A DNA stretch of 64,000 nucleotides from Sorangium cellulosum (GCF_004135735.1 NZ_CP012670.1:8386501-8450500); one strand, 5' to 3'. Positions 48,644 to 57,859 are shown, counted from the stretch's first letter. Numbers and translations: made by a program. The notes: generated by a model from the sequence alone, not told the origin.

Positions 48644-50056
48644 ATGATCCACCGACCGTCGCGCGCCGGCGCCGCCTTGGCGGTGTCCGTCGCGCTCAGC
48701 GCATCCGGCCTCGCCGCGGCGTCGAGCCACCGCGAGGCGCCCGCCATCGCGCGGGATCCGGCCGCCGACAACACCGATCTCCATGCGTGGGTGGAGGGCG
48801 GAAACCTCGTGATCCTGGCGAGCTACATCCCGCACGAGGAGCCCGCCGGCGGGCCGAACTTCCACGGCTTCTCGGACGACGTGCTGTACGAGGTGCACAT
48901 CGCCCGCGGGCCGTCGAGCCTCGAGGACGCGCTGACCTACCAGTTCCGGTTCTCGACCACGGCCTACCGCGCGTCGGATCCGGCGGGGCTCCCCGCGCCG
49001 CCGAGCGGCGGCGACGAGCTCTTCTCGCAGCTCGCCGGCGCGGAGCAGACGTACACCATCACGAAGCTCGAGGGCGGGGCGAGGACCGTCATCCTGGCCG
49101 ACGCCCCGGTCGCGCCGCCGAACATCGGGCGGCGGACGAACCAGCTCGTCTACGGGATCTCCGGCGGCGGCTACCCCGCGTTCGCGACGTCCTCCAAGTT
49201 CCTCAAGCAGATGGCGGGCGGCGAGGGGCGCGCCTGGGTCGGCCCGCGCGACGACGGCTTCTACGCCGACGTCGGCCACGGGTTCGACCTCGCGGGGATG
49301 TGCCCGCTCCTCGCGGCGCCGAGCCCGTCGTGCACCCCGCGCGACAGCCTCGCCGGCCACAACGTCCACACGCTCGCCCTCGAGATCCCGCTGGCGAAGG
49401 TCAACGGCGGCGCGGCCCCCACGCCCGGGCCGAGCGACCAGCAGACGCTCGGTATCTGGGCCTCCGCGAGCCGGCGCAAGGTGCGGATCCTGCGCGCGAA
49501 CGGGCAGGAGGACGGCCTCGGCCCCTGGGTCCAGGTGTCGCGGGTGGGCCTGCCGCTCATCAACACCTGGATCATCGGCCTGCAGGACAAGGACAAGTAC
49601 AACCGGGCGCACCCGCGCGACGACCTCGCCAACTTCGGGGCCTACTTCCTGAACCCGATCCTGGTGCGCGACGCCGAGTTCGCGGGCCTGTACCGGGCCG
49701 GCCAGCCGCTCGCGGCCTTCGATCCCGGGGCGCTGAAGGAGAACCGGACCGACCTCATCGACACCTTCAGCCTGAAGCCCGCGAGCCTCGGGGGACACGA
49801 CCTGGAGACCTTCGGCGACGTGCTGCGGATCGATCTCGGAATGCCGTCGGCCTTCCCGAACGGCCGCGCGCTGGTCCCCGGCGCGGACCACGAGCAGACC
49901 GACATCACCGACGCGTTGCTCACGCTCCTGCTGACCGGCGCGACCGGCGCGACGGCGGGCGACGGCGTCGCCGCGAACGACGCGCTGTTCCTCCCGACCT
50001 TCCCCTATCTCGCGACGGCGTGGGAGGGCGCAAGCCAGGGTCACTTCACGCCCTGA
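48644..50056 (+). CDS. DUF4331 family secreted protein
   Basis: A 470-residue exported protein. After the signal peptide (about 1-26) the mature N-terminus ASSHREAPAIARDPAADNTDLHAW is the DUF4331 hallmark. Other family features are YEVHIARG, NFHGFSDD, LALEIPLAKV, the QVSRVGLPLINTWIIGLQDKDKYN segment and the C-terminal LGMPSAFPNGRAL with DHEQTDITDALLTLLLTG. The family's function is unknown; members are secreted and common in Myxococcota and Actinobacteria. It is the second gene after the propeller gene. Its last 16 bases overlap the end of the convergent lipoprotein gene. Confidence 0.92.
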   Translation: MIHRPSRAGAALAVSVALSASGLAAASSHREAPAIARDPAADNTDLHAWVEGGNLVILASYIPHEEPAGGPNFHGFSDDVLYEVHIARGPSSLEDALTYQFRFSTTAYRASDPAGLPAPPSGGDELFSQLAGAEQTYTITKLEGGARTVILADAPVAPPNIGRRTNQLVYGISGGGYPAFATSSKFLKQMAGGEGRAWVGPRDDGFYADVGHGFDLAGMCPLLAAPSPSCTPRDSLAGHNVHTLALEIPLAKVNGGAAPTPGPSDQQTLGIWASASRRKVRILRANGQEDGLGPWVQVSRVGLPLINTWIIGLQDKDKYNRAHPRDDLANFGAYFLNPILVRDAEFAGLYRAGQPLAAFDPGALKENRTDLIDTFSLKPASLGGHDLETFGDVLRIDLGMPSAFPNGRALVPGADHEQTDITDALLTLLLTGATGATAGDGVAANDALFLPTFPYLATAWEGASQGHFTP

Positions 50057-50847
50057 GCCGTCGAGCCCCGGGCCGCCCCGGGCGGCGCGCCGTCGGCGCA
50101 CGCGCGTCCGGCGCAGTGGCCGCAGCACTCGGGGTGCGCCTCGGCGAAGCGGGTCTGGCGGGTGACCGCGGCGAGCGCGTCGACGGACCGGCCGCAGGGG
50201 CCCGCGGCGCGCGGGGCGCGGCAGGTGCCCGCGTCGGTGGGGCCCGCGCCGTCGCAGCGCAGCCCGTCCACGCACTCGAGCGACGAGCGGCACCGCGCCC
50301 CGACGCCGAGCGTGCCCCGCACGATCCCCTCGCACGCGGGCGGGACCGCGGCGGCGAGCGGGGAGACCCAGCCGCACCCCTCGAGCGACCGCGCCATCGC
50401 GGCGACGCAGCGGCTCACGTCGTCGGGCGAGAGCGTCACCGCCCTCGCGCGCACCGCGAAGCTCAGCGCGCGCGTGCACTCGGAGGTGGCGTGGAACCCC
50501 ACGGCGGCGCCGCGGCACGCCGCCTTGCGCCGCGCCGGCAGCGCGTGCAGCGCCTCGCACAGCCGCGCCGCGTGCGGCTCCGGCGCGCCCTCGAGCGCCG
50601 GGTAGACCGGGGTGATCTCGTCCGCCGCCGGCCTGCCGGCGGGCGCGGAGCCGTCCGACGCTGGGAGGCCGGCGGGCGCGGAGCCGTCCGACGCCGGGAG
50701 GCCGCCGGGCGACGACGTCCGAGGCGCCGCGCTCGCGCTGGCGTCGGGCGCGCTGCGCTGCGCGCGCCCGCAGCCGACGACGATCGGCGCGACCAGCGCC
50801 GCGACGCCGAACCGCCGCAGGCGGCCGCCATCCGTCGAGACAGGCAA
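50041..50847 (-). CDS. Cys-rich lipoprotein, function unknown
   Basis: A 268-residue predicted lipoprotein (LVAPIVVGCGRA; lipidation near Cys26). A Ser/Ala/Pro/Gly linker with an 11-residue repeat (LPASDGSAPAG) precedes a domain with about 14 Cys, including ACEGIVRGTLGVGARCRSS and ECVDGLRCDG. This G-x-x-C...EC..GL.C pattern recurs in many myxobacterial lipoproteins, role unknown. It converges on the DUF4331 gene and overlaps its last 16 bases. Confidence 0.8.
   Translation of the reverse strand: MPVSTDGGRLRRFGVAALVAPIVVGCGRAQRSAPDASASAAPRTSSPGGLPASDGSAPAGLPASDGSAPAGRPAADEITPVYPALEGAPEPHAARLCEALHALPARRKAACRGAAVGFHATSECTRALSFAVRARAVTLSPDDVSRCVAAMARSLEGCGWVSPLAAAVPPACEGIVRGTLGVGARCRSSLECVDGLRCDGAGPTDAGTCRAPRAAGPCGRSVDALAAVTRQTRFAEAHPECCGHCAGRACADGAPPGAARGSTAQGVK
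50635..50710 (-). repeat. 33-bp in-frame repeat in a lipoprotein linker
   Basis: Copies at 50635-50667 and 50668-50700 differ at one position, followed by a partial copy. They code an 11-residue LPASDGSAPAG-type unit. Confidence 0.88.
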
Positions 50848-51027
50848 TGCGATCTCCTCCGCGCCGCGCGCTGCTGATGGATCGAGCGATGTGCCAGCGC
50901 AGCGAGCTTGCCGGCGCAGGGCGGCGAGGCAAGCTCTTTCGCGATCGGGCCGGGCGCGCGGCGCCGGGGCGATCCACGCGGCTCGCCCCGGGCGGAGCCC
51001 CGGCGAGCCAGGAGGTCAGCCGCTCCG

Positions 51028-52464
51028 ATGCCGCGACGAACGGGTTGCCTCTTCGCCTGTCTCGCCCTGAGCGGGAGCCCCGGATGCGCCGAGCGATCGC
51101 GCGGCGAGGCCGCCCCGGCCGAGCGCGCCGCCGCGGCCCAGGCCAGCGCCGAGCGCGCCGCCGCGGCCCAGGCCAGCGCCGAGCGCGCCGCCGCGGCCCA
51201 GGCCAGCGCCGAGCGCGCCGCCGCGGCCCAGGCCAGCGCCGGCCTCGACGCGGCGCGCAGGCTCGCGCTCGCGGCCCCGGCGGGCGCAGGCGCGATCGAC
51301 CGCGAGATCCAGGCGCTCTCGCGGCGGCTCGAGCGGGCCCCCGGCGGGCCCGATCTGTGGAGCGCGCTCGGCCACGCCTGGATCCGGAAGGCGCGCGCGT
51401 CGGGCGATCCGTCGCTCTACCGGAACGCCGGCGCGTGCGCGGACGTCGCGCTCGCGCTCGCGGAGGACCATCGCGCGGCGCTCAACCTGCGCGGCCTCGC
51501 GCTGCTCCACGATCAGCGGCTCGCCGAGGCGCGCGACGCCGCCGAGCAGGTCCTCTCGCGGGACGGAGGCGACGTGGTCGCGCTCGGGACGCTGAGCGAC
51601 GCCTCGCTGGAGCTCGGCCTGTTCCAGGCGGCGGCCGAGGCGGCGCAGCGGATGGTCGACCTCAGGCCCGGCCTGCCGTCGTACGCGCGCGCCGCGCGCC
51701 TCCGCTGGCTCCAGGGCGACGCGGCCGGCGCGAGGCAGCTCTTCCACCTCGCGCGGCGCGCGGGCGATCCGCGCGAGCCCGAGGCGCTCGCGTGGACCCT
51801 CGCGCAGGCGGCCACGGTGTCGTGGCACGAGGGCGATTACGAGGCCGCGGACCGGGGCTTCGCGCAGGCGCTCGCCGCGCAGGGCGAGTATGCGCCGGCG
51901 CTCGCCGGCAGGGCGCGCGTCGCGCTCGCCCGCGGCGCGTGGGGGCGCGCCGTCGAGCTCCTCGAGCGGGCCTCCCGGAGGAGCCCCGACGCGGAGATCG
52001 CGTGGCTGCTCGGCGACGCCAGGGCGGCCGCGGGCGACCCCGCCGGCGCGGCCGAGGCCTACGCGCGCGTGGTGGCGTCAGGGCGGCGGGCGGACCGCCG
52101 CACGCTCGCCCTCTACTATGCGACCAAGGGCCTGGAGCGCGACGAGGCCGTGCGGCTCGCCGCCGCGGAGCGCGCCGTCCGCGGCGACATCTACACCGAG
52201 GACGCCTGCGCCTGGGCGCTGTACCGCGCCGGGGAGCTCACCGAAGCGCGCGCGGCGAGCGATCGAGCGCTGGCCCTCGGCACGAGGGACGCCCGCCTGC
52301 TCTACCACGCCGGGGCGATCCGGATCGCCCTCGGCGCTCGGAAGGAAGGCGAGCGGCTCGTGCGGGCAGCGCTCGATCTGAATCCCAGGTTCGACATGAC
52401 GGGCGCCGCCGAGGCGGAGCGGATCCTCGCGCGACGGAGAGGCCCCCGCGGCCCGGCTCGCTGA
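51028..52464 (+). CDS. TPR-repeat lipoprotein
   Basis: A 478-residue protein with a lipoprotein signal (CLALSGSPGC, Cys20), four exact ERAAAAQASA repeats, and then a solenoid of about nine TPR units (for example LWSALGHAWIRKARA, LNLRGLALLHDQRLAEARDAAEQVL, APALAGRARVALARGAWGRAVELLERA, AWLLGDARAAAGDPAGAAEAYARVV). It probably serves as a periplasmic scaffold; partners are unknown. ATG 51028 has AGGAGG 12 bases upstream, a longer spacing than ideal. Confidence 0.84.
   Translation: MPRRTGCLFACLALSGSPGCAERSRGEAAPAERAAAAQASAERAAAAQASAERAAAAQASAERAAAAQASAGLDAARRLALAAPAGAGAIDREIQALSRRLERAPGGPDLWSALGHAWIRKARASGDPSLYRNAGACADVALALAEDHRAALNLRGLALLHDQRLAEARDAAEQVLSRDGGDVVALGTLSDASLELGLFQAAAEAAQRMVDLRPGLPSYARAARLRWLQGDAAGARQLFHLARRAGDPREPEALAWTLAQAATVSWHEGDYEAADRGFAQALAAQGEYAPALAGRARVALARGAWGRAVELLERASRRSPDAEIAWLLGDARAAAGDPAGAAEAYARVVASGRRADRRTLALYYATKGLERDEAVRLAAAERAVRGDIYTEDACAWALYRAGELTEARAASDRALALGTRDARLLYHAGAIRIALGARKEGERLVRAALDLNPRFDMTGAAEAERILARRRGPRGPAR
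51121..51240 (+). repeat. 30-bp perfect tandem repeat, four copies, coding ERAAAAQASA
   Basis: Four identical 30-base copies (51121, 51151, 51181 and 51211). They lie just after the lipidation site of the TPR lipoprotein and lengthen its linker without changing frame. Identity across copies implies recent expansion. Confidence 0.97.
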
Positions 52465-52522
52465 CGAGCCCCGTGGCTGAGCTCGCGAGTCAGATCGGGA
52501 GTGCGCGGGAGGGAGCGCGCCG

Positions 52523-52975
52523 CTAGGTCTCGTATTTCACGGCAGAGGGGATGACCATGGGCGGAGGAGCAACCGCGGGCTGCGCCTGAGGGGCGGACGG
52601 ATGGGCTGGCCTCGAGCCTGGCTGGCTCTTCGGCGGCTGGCCGTGGAGCTCCCGCAGCCGGGCCGGCGCCGGCTCGATCGCCGTGGGGGGCTCTTCCGTG
52701 GTCTCGGCGGTCGGGCTGGGCGGCACGCTCACCGCGGGCGGAGGCGGCACGAACATCCTTGGTACCCGGATGGAGCGGGCGATCGACGCCACCTCCGGAA
52801 AGCTCACCGCCATTCGCTCGACAAATGCCGCACGGGCCGCATCATCGGGAGCGCTCGCCGAGGCCTTCGCGACCCGCAGCGCCGACCAGAGCTCGTAGTA
52901 CCAGGCGGAGAGGGAGGCATGCGCTTCCAGCAGGTCACGAATGGTATCCTCGGAAACGATGATGTTCTTGCCCAT
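52523..52975 (-). CDS. Hypothetical protein with helical N-terminus and Pro-rich tail
   Basis: The 150-residue product starts MGKNIIVSEDTIRDLLEAHASL. The first 85 residues look helical and folded; the rest is a Pro/Ala/Glu-rich tail (RMFVPPPPAVSVPPSP onward). There is no signal peptide or membrane segment. I know no family. The ATG at 52975 was chosen over an in-frame upstream extension that looks non-coding, but no Shine-Dalgarno site is seen. It is divergent, 14 bases from the EEP hydrolase gene, so both promoters must overlap or lie inside the neighbours. Confidence 0.6.
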   Translation of the reverse strand: MGKNIIVSEDTIRDLLEAHASLSAWYYELWSALRVAKASASAPDDAARAAFVERMAVSFPEVASIARSIRVPRMFVPPPPAVSVPPSPTAETTEEPPTAIEPAPARLRELHGQPPKSQPGSRPAHPSAPQAQPAVAPPPMVIPSAVKYET

Positions 52976-52989
52976 GGGCGAGAGGATAC

Positions 52990-54054
52990 ATGACCGAGCG
53001 GCGCATCCCACCTGGTTCGAACGGCTCAAGCCCCGGCCTCACGACGTCGGGCGGCGCCGTGGCGCTCGCGGAGATCGGCGCTCACCACGGCGCCGGACCG
53101 CCGGTCGACGCCCCCGCGCCGCTGCGGATCATCTCCTATAACGTCCGCTATTTCGGCCACGGCACGCGGGGCATCGCCTCCACGAGCGCCGCGATCACCC
53201 GGATTGCGACGACGCTCTCGCGGCTGTCGCCGCTGCCCGATCTCGTGTGCCTCCAGGAGGTGGAGACCCAGTCGCTGCGCTCCTCGACGATGAACCCGCG
53301 GTGGCATCCGGAGGAGACGCAGCTCGACCGCCTGATGACCGAGCTGCATGCGGCGCTCTCGCGGGCAGAGCGGCGCGAGCGCTTCGTCGCTTATTACTTC
53401 CCCGCGCACACCTACCGGCTCACCGCGCGGACGAACATCTACACGACGGGGCTCGCGGTCATCGCGCGCGACACGTTCCGCATCGGACATCACAACGCGG
53501 AGCGCCCGCACGACATCACCCATCGGCGGCGGGTGAGGCGCCTGAAGCAGACGCGCATCTGTGCGCACGTGTCGTTCGAGCACGAGAGCGGGCAGAGCTT
53601 TGATGTGTTCAACACCCACCTCAGCCTGCCGAGCGTGTTCGCGCGGGAGTTCTGGACGGGCGAGGCGCGGATGGGGTTCGGGCCGAACCAGCTCGAGGAG
53701 GCGAAGGTGCTCGCCGATTTCGTCCGCCGCGAACGCCGGAGCGACAACTTCATCGTGGTGGGCGACTTCAACTCGCTGCCGGGCTCGCCGGTCGACCGCT
53801 TCCTGCGCGAGGAAGGCGGGTTCGTGGACGCGTTCGCCAAGGTCCGCTGCCTCTCCGAGATCGAGGCGCGGGCGTTCCCGACGGCCGGCTTCATGAACCT
53901 GCGCATGCACCTCGACCACGTGTATTCGTCGGAGCGCCTCGAGTGGCTCGACTTCGCGGGCACGCACCCGTTCGGGCACAAGGGCGCGTTCGCCGGGCTG
54001 TCCGATCACGTCCCGCTGATCGCCCGCTGCCGGCTGCCGGGCTCGTCCGGCTGA
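52990..54054 (+). CDS. Endonuclease/exonuclease/phosphatase family hydrolase
   Basis: A 354-residue member of the DNase I-like EEP fold. Motifs in order: ISYNVRYFG (metal/Asn site), CLQEVETQ (catalytic Glu), FNTHLSLP, FIVVGDFNSLPGSPV (catalytic Asp/Asn), LDHVYSSERLEW and LSDHVPLI (catalytic His). It acts on a phosphodiester or phosphomonoester: nucleic acid, sphingolipid or inositol phosphate are all possible. No signal peptide is evident, so it is probably cytoplasmic. Confidence 0.88.
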   Translation: MTERRIPPGSNGSSPGLTTSGGAVALAEIGAHHGAGPPVDAPAPLRIISYNVRYFGHGTRGIASTSAAITRIATTLSRLSPLPDLVCLQEVETQSLRSSTMNPRWHPEETQLDRLMTELHAALSRAERRERFVAYYFPAHTYRLTARTNIYTTGLAVIARDTFRIGHHNAERPHDITHRRRVRRLKQTRICAHVSFEHESGQSFDVFNTHLSLPSVFAREFWTGEARMGFGPNQLEEAKVLADFVRRERRSDNFIVVGDFNSLPGSPVDRFLREEGGFVDAFAKVRCLSEIEARAFPTAGFMNLRMHLDHVYSSERLEWLDFAGTHPFGHKGAFAGLSDHVPLIARCRLPGSSG

Positions 54055-54090
54055 CCTCGGCCCCGGGCGGCGGTGGGGCGCGCCGGACGC

Positions 54091-54804
54091 TCACCCCGGC
54101 AGCCAGAGCAGGTCATCCATGATGGGCTCGAGGCACGCGGAGATCTGGAGCCCGATCTCGCCGCCGCACGCGAGCTTGCCGAAGCAGGCGCGGACCTGCT
54201 GCCGCCCGCGGCTGTTCATCGCGCCGATCGCCCGCTCGAGCTGCGGCCCGAGCCCGTCTTCCAGGCTCTGCCGGCAGGTGTCGTAATCGACATCCCCGCA
54301 CCCGGCGACGCGACCGCAGAGGACGGCCATGAACGGCGCGAGATCGGCGTGAGGCAGCGTGGTGGCCGTCATCGCCTCGGAGCCGCAGCGGCTCACCTCG
54401 GCGGCGTACTCGGGGGTGAAGGGGTCGCCCTCGAACCGCTGGAGCGCCGCGAGCGAGCACTCCGAGGTCGCGCGGAGCATCCTCGGCGAGGCCATCGTCG
54501 TGTGCCGGGTGCACTCGTCGAACTTGGGCCAGCTCCTGGCCTGGCTGGTGGCCCGCTGGTAGAGCGCGTCGAGGTACTCGCACCACGCGCGCTGGGCCTC
54601 GCGCTGCTCGCGCTGCTCGCCGCCCGCCTTCCGGGCGTCGGCCGCCTCGGGCGCGGGTCGCGCGGGCGCGTTGCTCGCGGCCGCCGCCGGGGGCGGCGGC
54701 GTCGACCCGCCGCACCCCAGGGCGAGGGCCAGGGAGCCCAGCGAGGCGGCGCCGAGCGGGGCAAGGGCGGCGCGAACGCTGCGACCACGGACTTTGCCTT
54801 TCAC
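54091..54804 (-). CDS. Predicted lipoprotein with conserved Cys
   Basis: A 237-residue protein from GTG 54804, which has a GGGAGG site 5 bases upstream. Lipoprotein signal LGSLALALGCGGS (Cys31), a Pro/Ala/Glu-rich linker to about residue 70, then a helical domain with eight or more Cys (AWCEYLDALYQRA, FDECTRHTTM, SECSLAALQRF, VLCGRVAGCGDVDYDTC, CFGKLACGGEIG). No family recognised. It converges on the EEP hydrolase gene, 36 bases apart. Confidence 0.78.
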   Translation of the reverse strand: MKGKVRGRSVRAALAPLGAASLGSLALALGCGGSTPPPPAAAASNAPARPAPEAADARKAGGEQREQREAQRAWCEYLDALYQRATSQARSWPKFDECTRHTTMASPRMLRATSECSLAALQRFEGDPFTPEYAAEVSRCGSEAMTATTLPHADLAPFMAVLCGRVAGCGDVDYDTCRQSLEDGLGPQLERAIGAMNSRGRQQVRACFGKLACGGEIGLQISACLEPIMDDLLWLPG

Positions 54805-54976
54805 GAGAGCCTCCCTTCGTCGAGCAGGCTGCGGAGCAGCCCCGCATGACCGGCCATGCGCGTGCAGAACCGGATCAGCGACGGGGAACGTGCACAGCCC
54901 AGGCCACGCGCGTGTCCGGCCGCGGCAGCGTCGGTCGGGCGGCGCCCTCGGGCGCAGCGGCCCTCGGGCCGCAGCG

Positions 54977-55035
54977 GCGCGCGGGGACCCCGGGAGCAGC
55001 GGCGCGCGTGGGCCCCGGGAGCAGCGGCGCGCGGC
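54977..55035. repeat. 25-bp intergenic tandem repeat
   Basis: Copies at 54977-55001 and 55002-55026 (two mismatches), with a partial third, all in the gap between the lipoprotein gene and the polysaccharide deacetylase gene. Confidence 0.8.
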
Positions 55036-55064
55036 GGTGGAGCGAGCGGGGTGGCTCGGCGGGG

Positions 55065-56216
55065 TCAGAGGATGGACCGGCAGCCCGGGCGCTGCCCGAC
55101 GAGCAGCTTGAGCTTGAAGAGCGCGCCGATCTGCCCGCGATCCATGGCGATGCGCGGGAAATTCAGGGGGTCGAAGGACGAGAGCATGCAGAGCCCGGAG
55201 TTGTTGGTGAAGCCGAGCTCGAAGCCGGCCTCGTGCACGGCGCGGTGGAAGGCGCCGGACAGGCGGTATCCGACGGGGTACGCGACCGCGTGCACGGCGT
55301 CGTCCAGGGCCTCGGTGAGCACGCGGCGGGAGCGCGCGAGATCGCGCGCGGCCTCGTCGGGCGACAGCGTCTGGAGGACGCGATGGCTGTGCGAGTGCGA
55401 CTGCACATCCATGCCTGCCCGCCGCAGCGCCCTGATCTGCCTCCAGTCCATGATCGTCCTCGCCGCGAGCGCGCGCTCCTCGCCGAGATCGATCGACACC
55501 CCCGTGGCGCGCTCGATCTCGTCCCACATGCGGCCGATGTCGAGGCCGGAGGTGCGCTTGATGGTCCGGCAGACGAGCGCCGCGGCGGCGATCGGATCGC
55601 GCGCCGGCTCGAGCACGAGCATCGCGGGGTAGGAGAGCTCGACGCGCGCTCGCCGGCACCGGTGCATGAGGAGCGCGACGCGATCCCACCAGAAGAGGCG
55701 CCCCCTGTCGGGGTACTCGGTGGCGATGAAGAACGTGGCCGCGACCCCTGCCCGCTCCAGCAGGGGCAGCGCGACGTCGTGGTTGTCGCGGTAGCCGTCA
55801 TCGAACGCGACCATGACGGGGTTCGGCGGCAGCTTCCGCCCCTTCGTGAACAGCCGCACGTCCCGGAGCGAGACCACCGTGCAGTGGGTCTTGATGACCG
55901 CGAGCTGCTCCTCGAACTCGCGCGCGCTCACATCGGCGACGCCTGGATCGAGCTCGGCCACATCCGAGAGCTCCGCGATGCGGTGGTAGGTGAACACCGA
56001 CAGCACGGGCAGCCGCAGCTTCGCGCGCAGCCACAGGAAACGATCCAGGAGCCCGAGCGTGTCCAGGGCGCCGGCGACCAGCGCGCGGCGACCGCACGGC
56101 ACGACCCTCCGAATCCACGTCAGTGGATGGGTGACGAAGCGCACAAATGTATTCCAGCACACAAACGCGAGGTGTGCCCGCGCCTGAAGCGGATTCGGCA
56201 GGAATGCTCGCTGCAT
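55065..56216 (-). CDS. Polysaccharide deacetylase (NodB-type)
   Basis: A 383-residue carbohydrate esterase-4 protein. Catalytic Asp and metal-binding Asp lie in VMVAFDDGYRDNHD, the metal His pair in DVQSHSHSH, and a downstream VAYPVGYRLSG corresponds to motif 3. VFTYHRIAE is a common opening of the domain. The N-terminal 75 residues have an amphipathic/hydrophobic stretch that may hold it to the membrane. Likely substrate: acetylated exopolysaccharide or peptidoglycan. ATG 56216 was chosen; a longer open frame to 56318 would overlap the divergent promoter region. Confidence 0.88.
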   Translation of the reverse strand: MQRAFLPNPLQARAHLAFVCWNTFVRFVTHPLTWIRRVVPCGRRALVAGALDTLGLLDRFLWLRAKLRLPVLSVFTYHRIAELSDVAELDPGVADVSAREFEEQLAVIKTHCTVVSLRDVRLFTKGRKLPPNPVMVAFDDGYRDNHDVALPLLERAGVAATFFIATEYPDRGRLFWWDRVALLMHRCRRARVELSYPAMLVLEPARDPIAAAALVCRTIKRTSGLDIGRMWDEIERATGVSIDLGEERALAARTIMDWRQIRALRRAGMDVQSHSHSHRVLQTLSPDEAARDLARSRRVLTEALDDAVHAVAYPVGYRLSGAFHRAVHEAGFELGFTNNSGLCMLSSFDPLNFPRIAMDRGQIGALFKLKLLVGQRPGCRSIL

Positions 56217-56287
56217 CGCGAGGCCGGGGTGGACCGCCGGGCGGGAGCGCGCTCCGACTGGAGGCGATCCCGCTACACTGGGGGTCA

Positions 56288-56980
56288 ATGTTCTCGACGG
56301 ATGCGCCACAACCGCCATCGGAGGAGGCCCGTCCGTCGAAGCCGCTCTCGCCGCTCGGTGCGATGGGGGTCGCGCTCTCGACGGCGGCGCTCGTGTTCAC
56401 GCTGGGCGTCTACACGGTCGAGGAAGGGTTGTCCGCGCGGACGGCACGGCGCCGCGAAGTTCCCCCGGCGAGCGCGGCGGTCACTGGCTTTGCGCGCGTC
56501 GCCGTCGTGGCCTCGCTGCGGGCGGCCGTCCCGGTGCAACCGGGAACCTCCCCCTCGGCGAGCGCGATCGACGACGCCGCGGGTCCGGCTCGACCCATGC
56601 CTCCGCCGGCGCCGAGCGCCGAGGCCGCGTCGCCTCCGCCGACGCCGAGCGCCGAGGCCGCGTCGCCTCCGCCGACGCCGAGCGCCGAGGCCGCGTCGCC
56701 TCCGCCGGCGCCGAGCGCCGAGGCCGCGTCGCCGCCACCGAAGCCGAGCGCGCCGCGGATCCCGCGGCGCGGTCACGGCATGCTCCAGCTCAACGCCGCT
56801 CAGAACGCAACCGTCTATGTGACGGGGGTGGCGGTGGGACCCAGCAACCAGCCGATCGAGGTGCGCTGCGGGCGCTTCTTCGTGCGGCTCGGCGAGCCGA
56901 CGCGCCACGGCACGCGCTGGCTCGCCGAGGGCAGGACCGTCGTCGTCAAGTGCGGGGAGCTGACCGAGGTGAGCTTCTGA
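56288..56980 (+). CDS. Single-membrane-pass protein with Pro/Ala/Ser repeats
   Basis: A 230-residue protein with one membrane segment (about 25-45: GAMGVALSTAALVFTLGVYTV), four 11-residue PPP-x-PSAEAAS repeats, then a small beta domain (about 155-230: GMLQLNAAQNATVYVTGVAVGPSNQPIEVRCGRFFVRLGEP) resembling a PEGA-like fold. Probably anchored in the inner membrane with the beta domain outside. Role unknown. It is divergent from the deacetylase gene (71 bases) and overlaps the end of comF by 35 bases. Confidence 0.78.
   Translation: MFSTDAPQPPSEEARPSKPLSPLGAMGVALSTAALVFTLGVYTVEEGLSARTARRREVPPASAAVTGFARVAVVASLRAAVPVQPGTSPSASAIDDAAGPARPMPPPAPSAEAASPPPTPSAEAASPPPTPSAEAASPPPAPSAEAASPPPKPSAPRIPRRGHGMLQLNAAQNATVYVTGVAVGPSNQPIEVRCGRFFVRLGEPTRHGTRWLAEGRTVVVKCGELTEVSF
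56600..56731 (+). repeat. 33-bp tandem repeat, four copies, coding PPP-x-PSAEAAS
   Basis: Copies start at 56600, 56633, 56666 and 56699 with single-base differences (Ala/Thr alternation at the fourth residue). They form the periplasmic linker of the membrane-anchored protein. Confidence 0.95.
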
Positions 56981-57698
56981 GGTCGTCCACGCCGCCCTCG
57001 GTGGAAGCGAGGACGAGGCAGGTGACCGATGCAACCCCCGCGCCGAGGAGCGCATCGTGGCACGCCGCGAGCGTGGCGCCCGTGGTGGCCACGTCGTCGA
57101 CGAGCGCGATCCGTCGGCCCCGGACGCGCTCCGGCGCGCGGACGCGGAACGCGCCTGCCACGTTCTGCAGGCGGAGCTCGCGCGGGAGCTGCGCCTGCTG
57201 CGCCGTGGAACGGACGCGGCAGAGAGCCCGCGGAGCGAGCTTCGCGCCGAGCCCGCCGGCGATGTGCGCGGCCAGCAAGGCCGCCTGGTTGTAGCCGCGC
57301 TCGGCGAGGCGGCGCGGATGGAGCGGGACCGGAACGACGACGTCCGCGCCCACGCCCGCCTCGCGCGCCGCGCAGAGCAGCAGCCGGCCGAGCGGCCGCG
57401 CGAGATCCGGCCGATCGCCGTACTTGAAGCGCCGGATTCCGTCCGCCAGCGCCCCGGCAAATGGAGCGAACGCGACGAGCGCGGCGTCCGCCGCGGAGCT
57501 CGATCCGATCGCCCCTCGCGGCAGGCACCCGGCGCGAGCAGGGCGCCAGGGCGCGACCGTCCGCGCGCAACCGGCGCAGAACACGGCGGCCTCCGCGAGG
57601 AAGGCATCGCAGCCGGCGCATGCCGGCGGGCTGAGCGCGCGCGCAGCAGCGGCGGCGAGGGCGCGGAGTGCAGCGGCGAGGGTGCGGCGCGCGATCAT
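56946..57698 (-). CDS. comF: ComF family phosphoribosyltransferase-like protein
   Basis: A 250-residue ComF/GntX-type protein. The N-terminal Cys clusters PPACAGCDAF and VFCAGCARTV form the zinc finger, and the PRTase domain follows with VVPVPLHPRRLAERGYNQ and the PRPP loop IALVDDVATTGATL. In naturally competent bacteria ComF handles incoming single-stranded DNA; otherwise it may be a general nucleotide-salvage protein. Its 3' end overlaps the convergent membrane-protein gene by 35 bases. ATG 57698 was chosen to start just before the zinc finger. Confidence 0.92.
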   Translation of the reverse strand: MIARRTLAAALRALAAAAARALSPPACAGCDAFLAEAAVFCAGCARTVAPWRPARAGCLPRGAIGSSSAADAALVAFAPFAGALADGIRRFKYGDRPDLARPLGRLLLCAAREAGVGADVVVPVPLHPRRLAERGYNQAALLAAHIAGGLGAKLAPRALCRVRSTAQQAQLPRELRLQNVAGAFRVRAPERVRGRRIALVDDVATTGATLAACHDALLGAGVASVTCLVLASTEGGVDDLRSSPRSAPRT

Positions 57699-57859
57699 GG
57701 GCGACGATCGCGCTCGTCGTCGAGAGCGGGCGCGCGGTTGCGCTGGAGGACGAAAGAAGATCTCTTTGGAAAGGACGCGCGGTACGATCGCGATGTTGTG
57801 GATCACGTCTTGAAGTTCCGGCGCTCCCACGGCGCTTGCTCTCGGAGGAGGGGCCCCCG

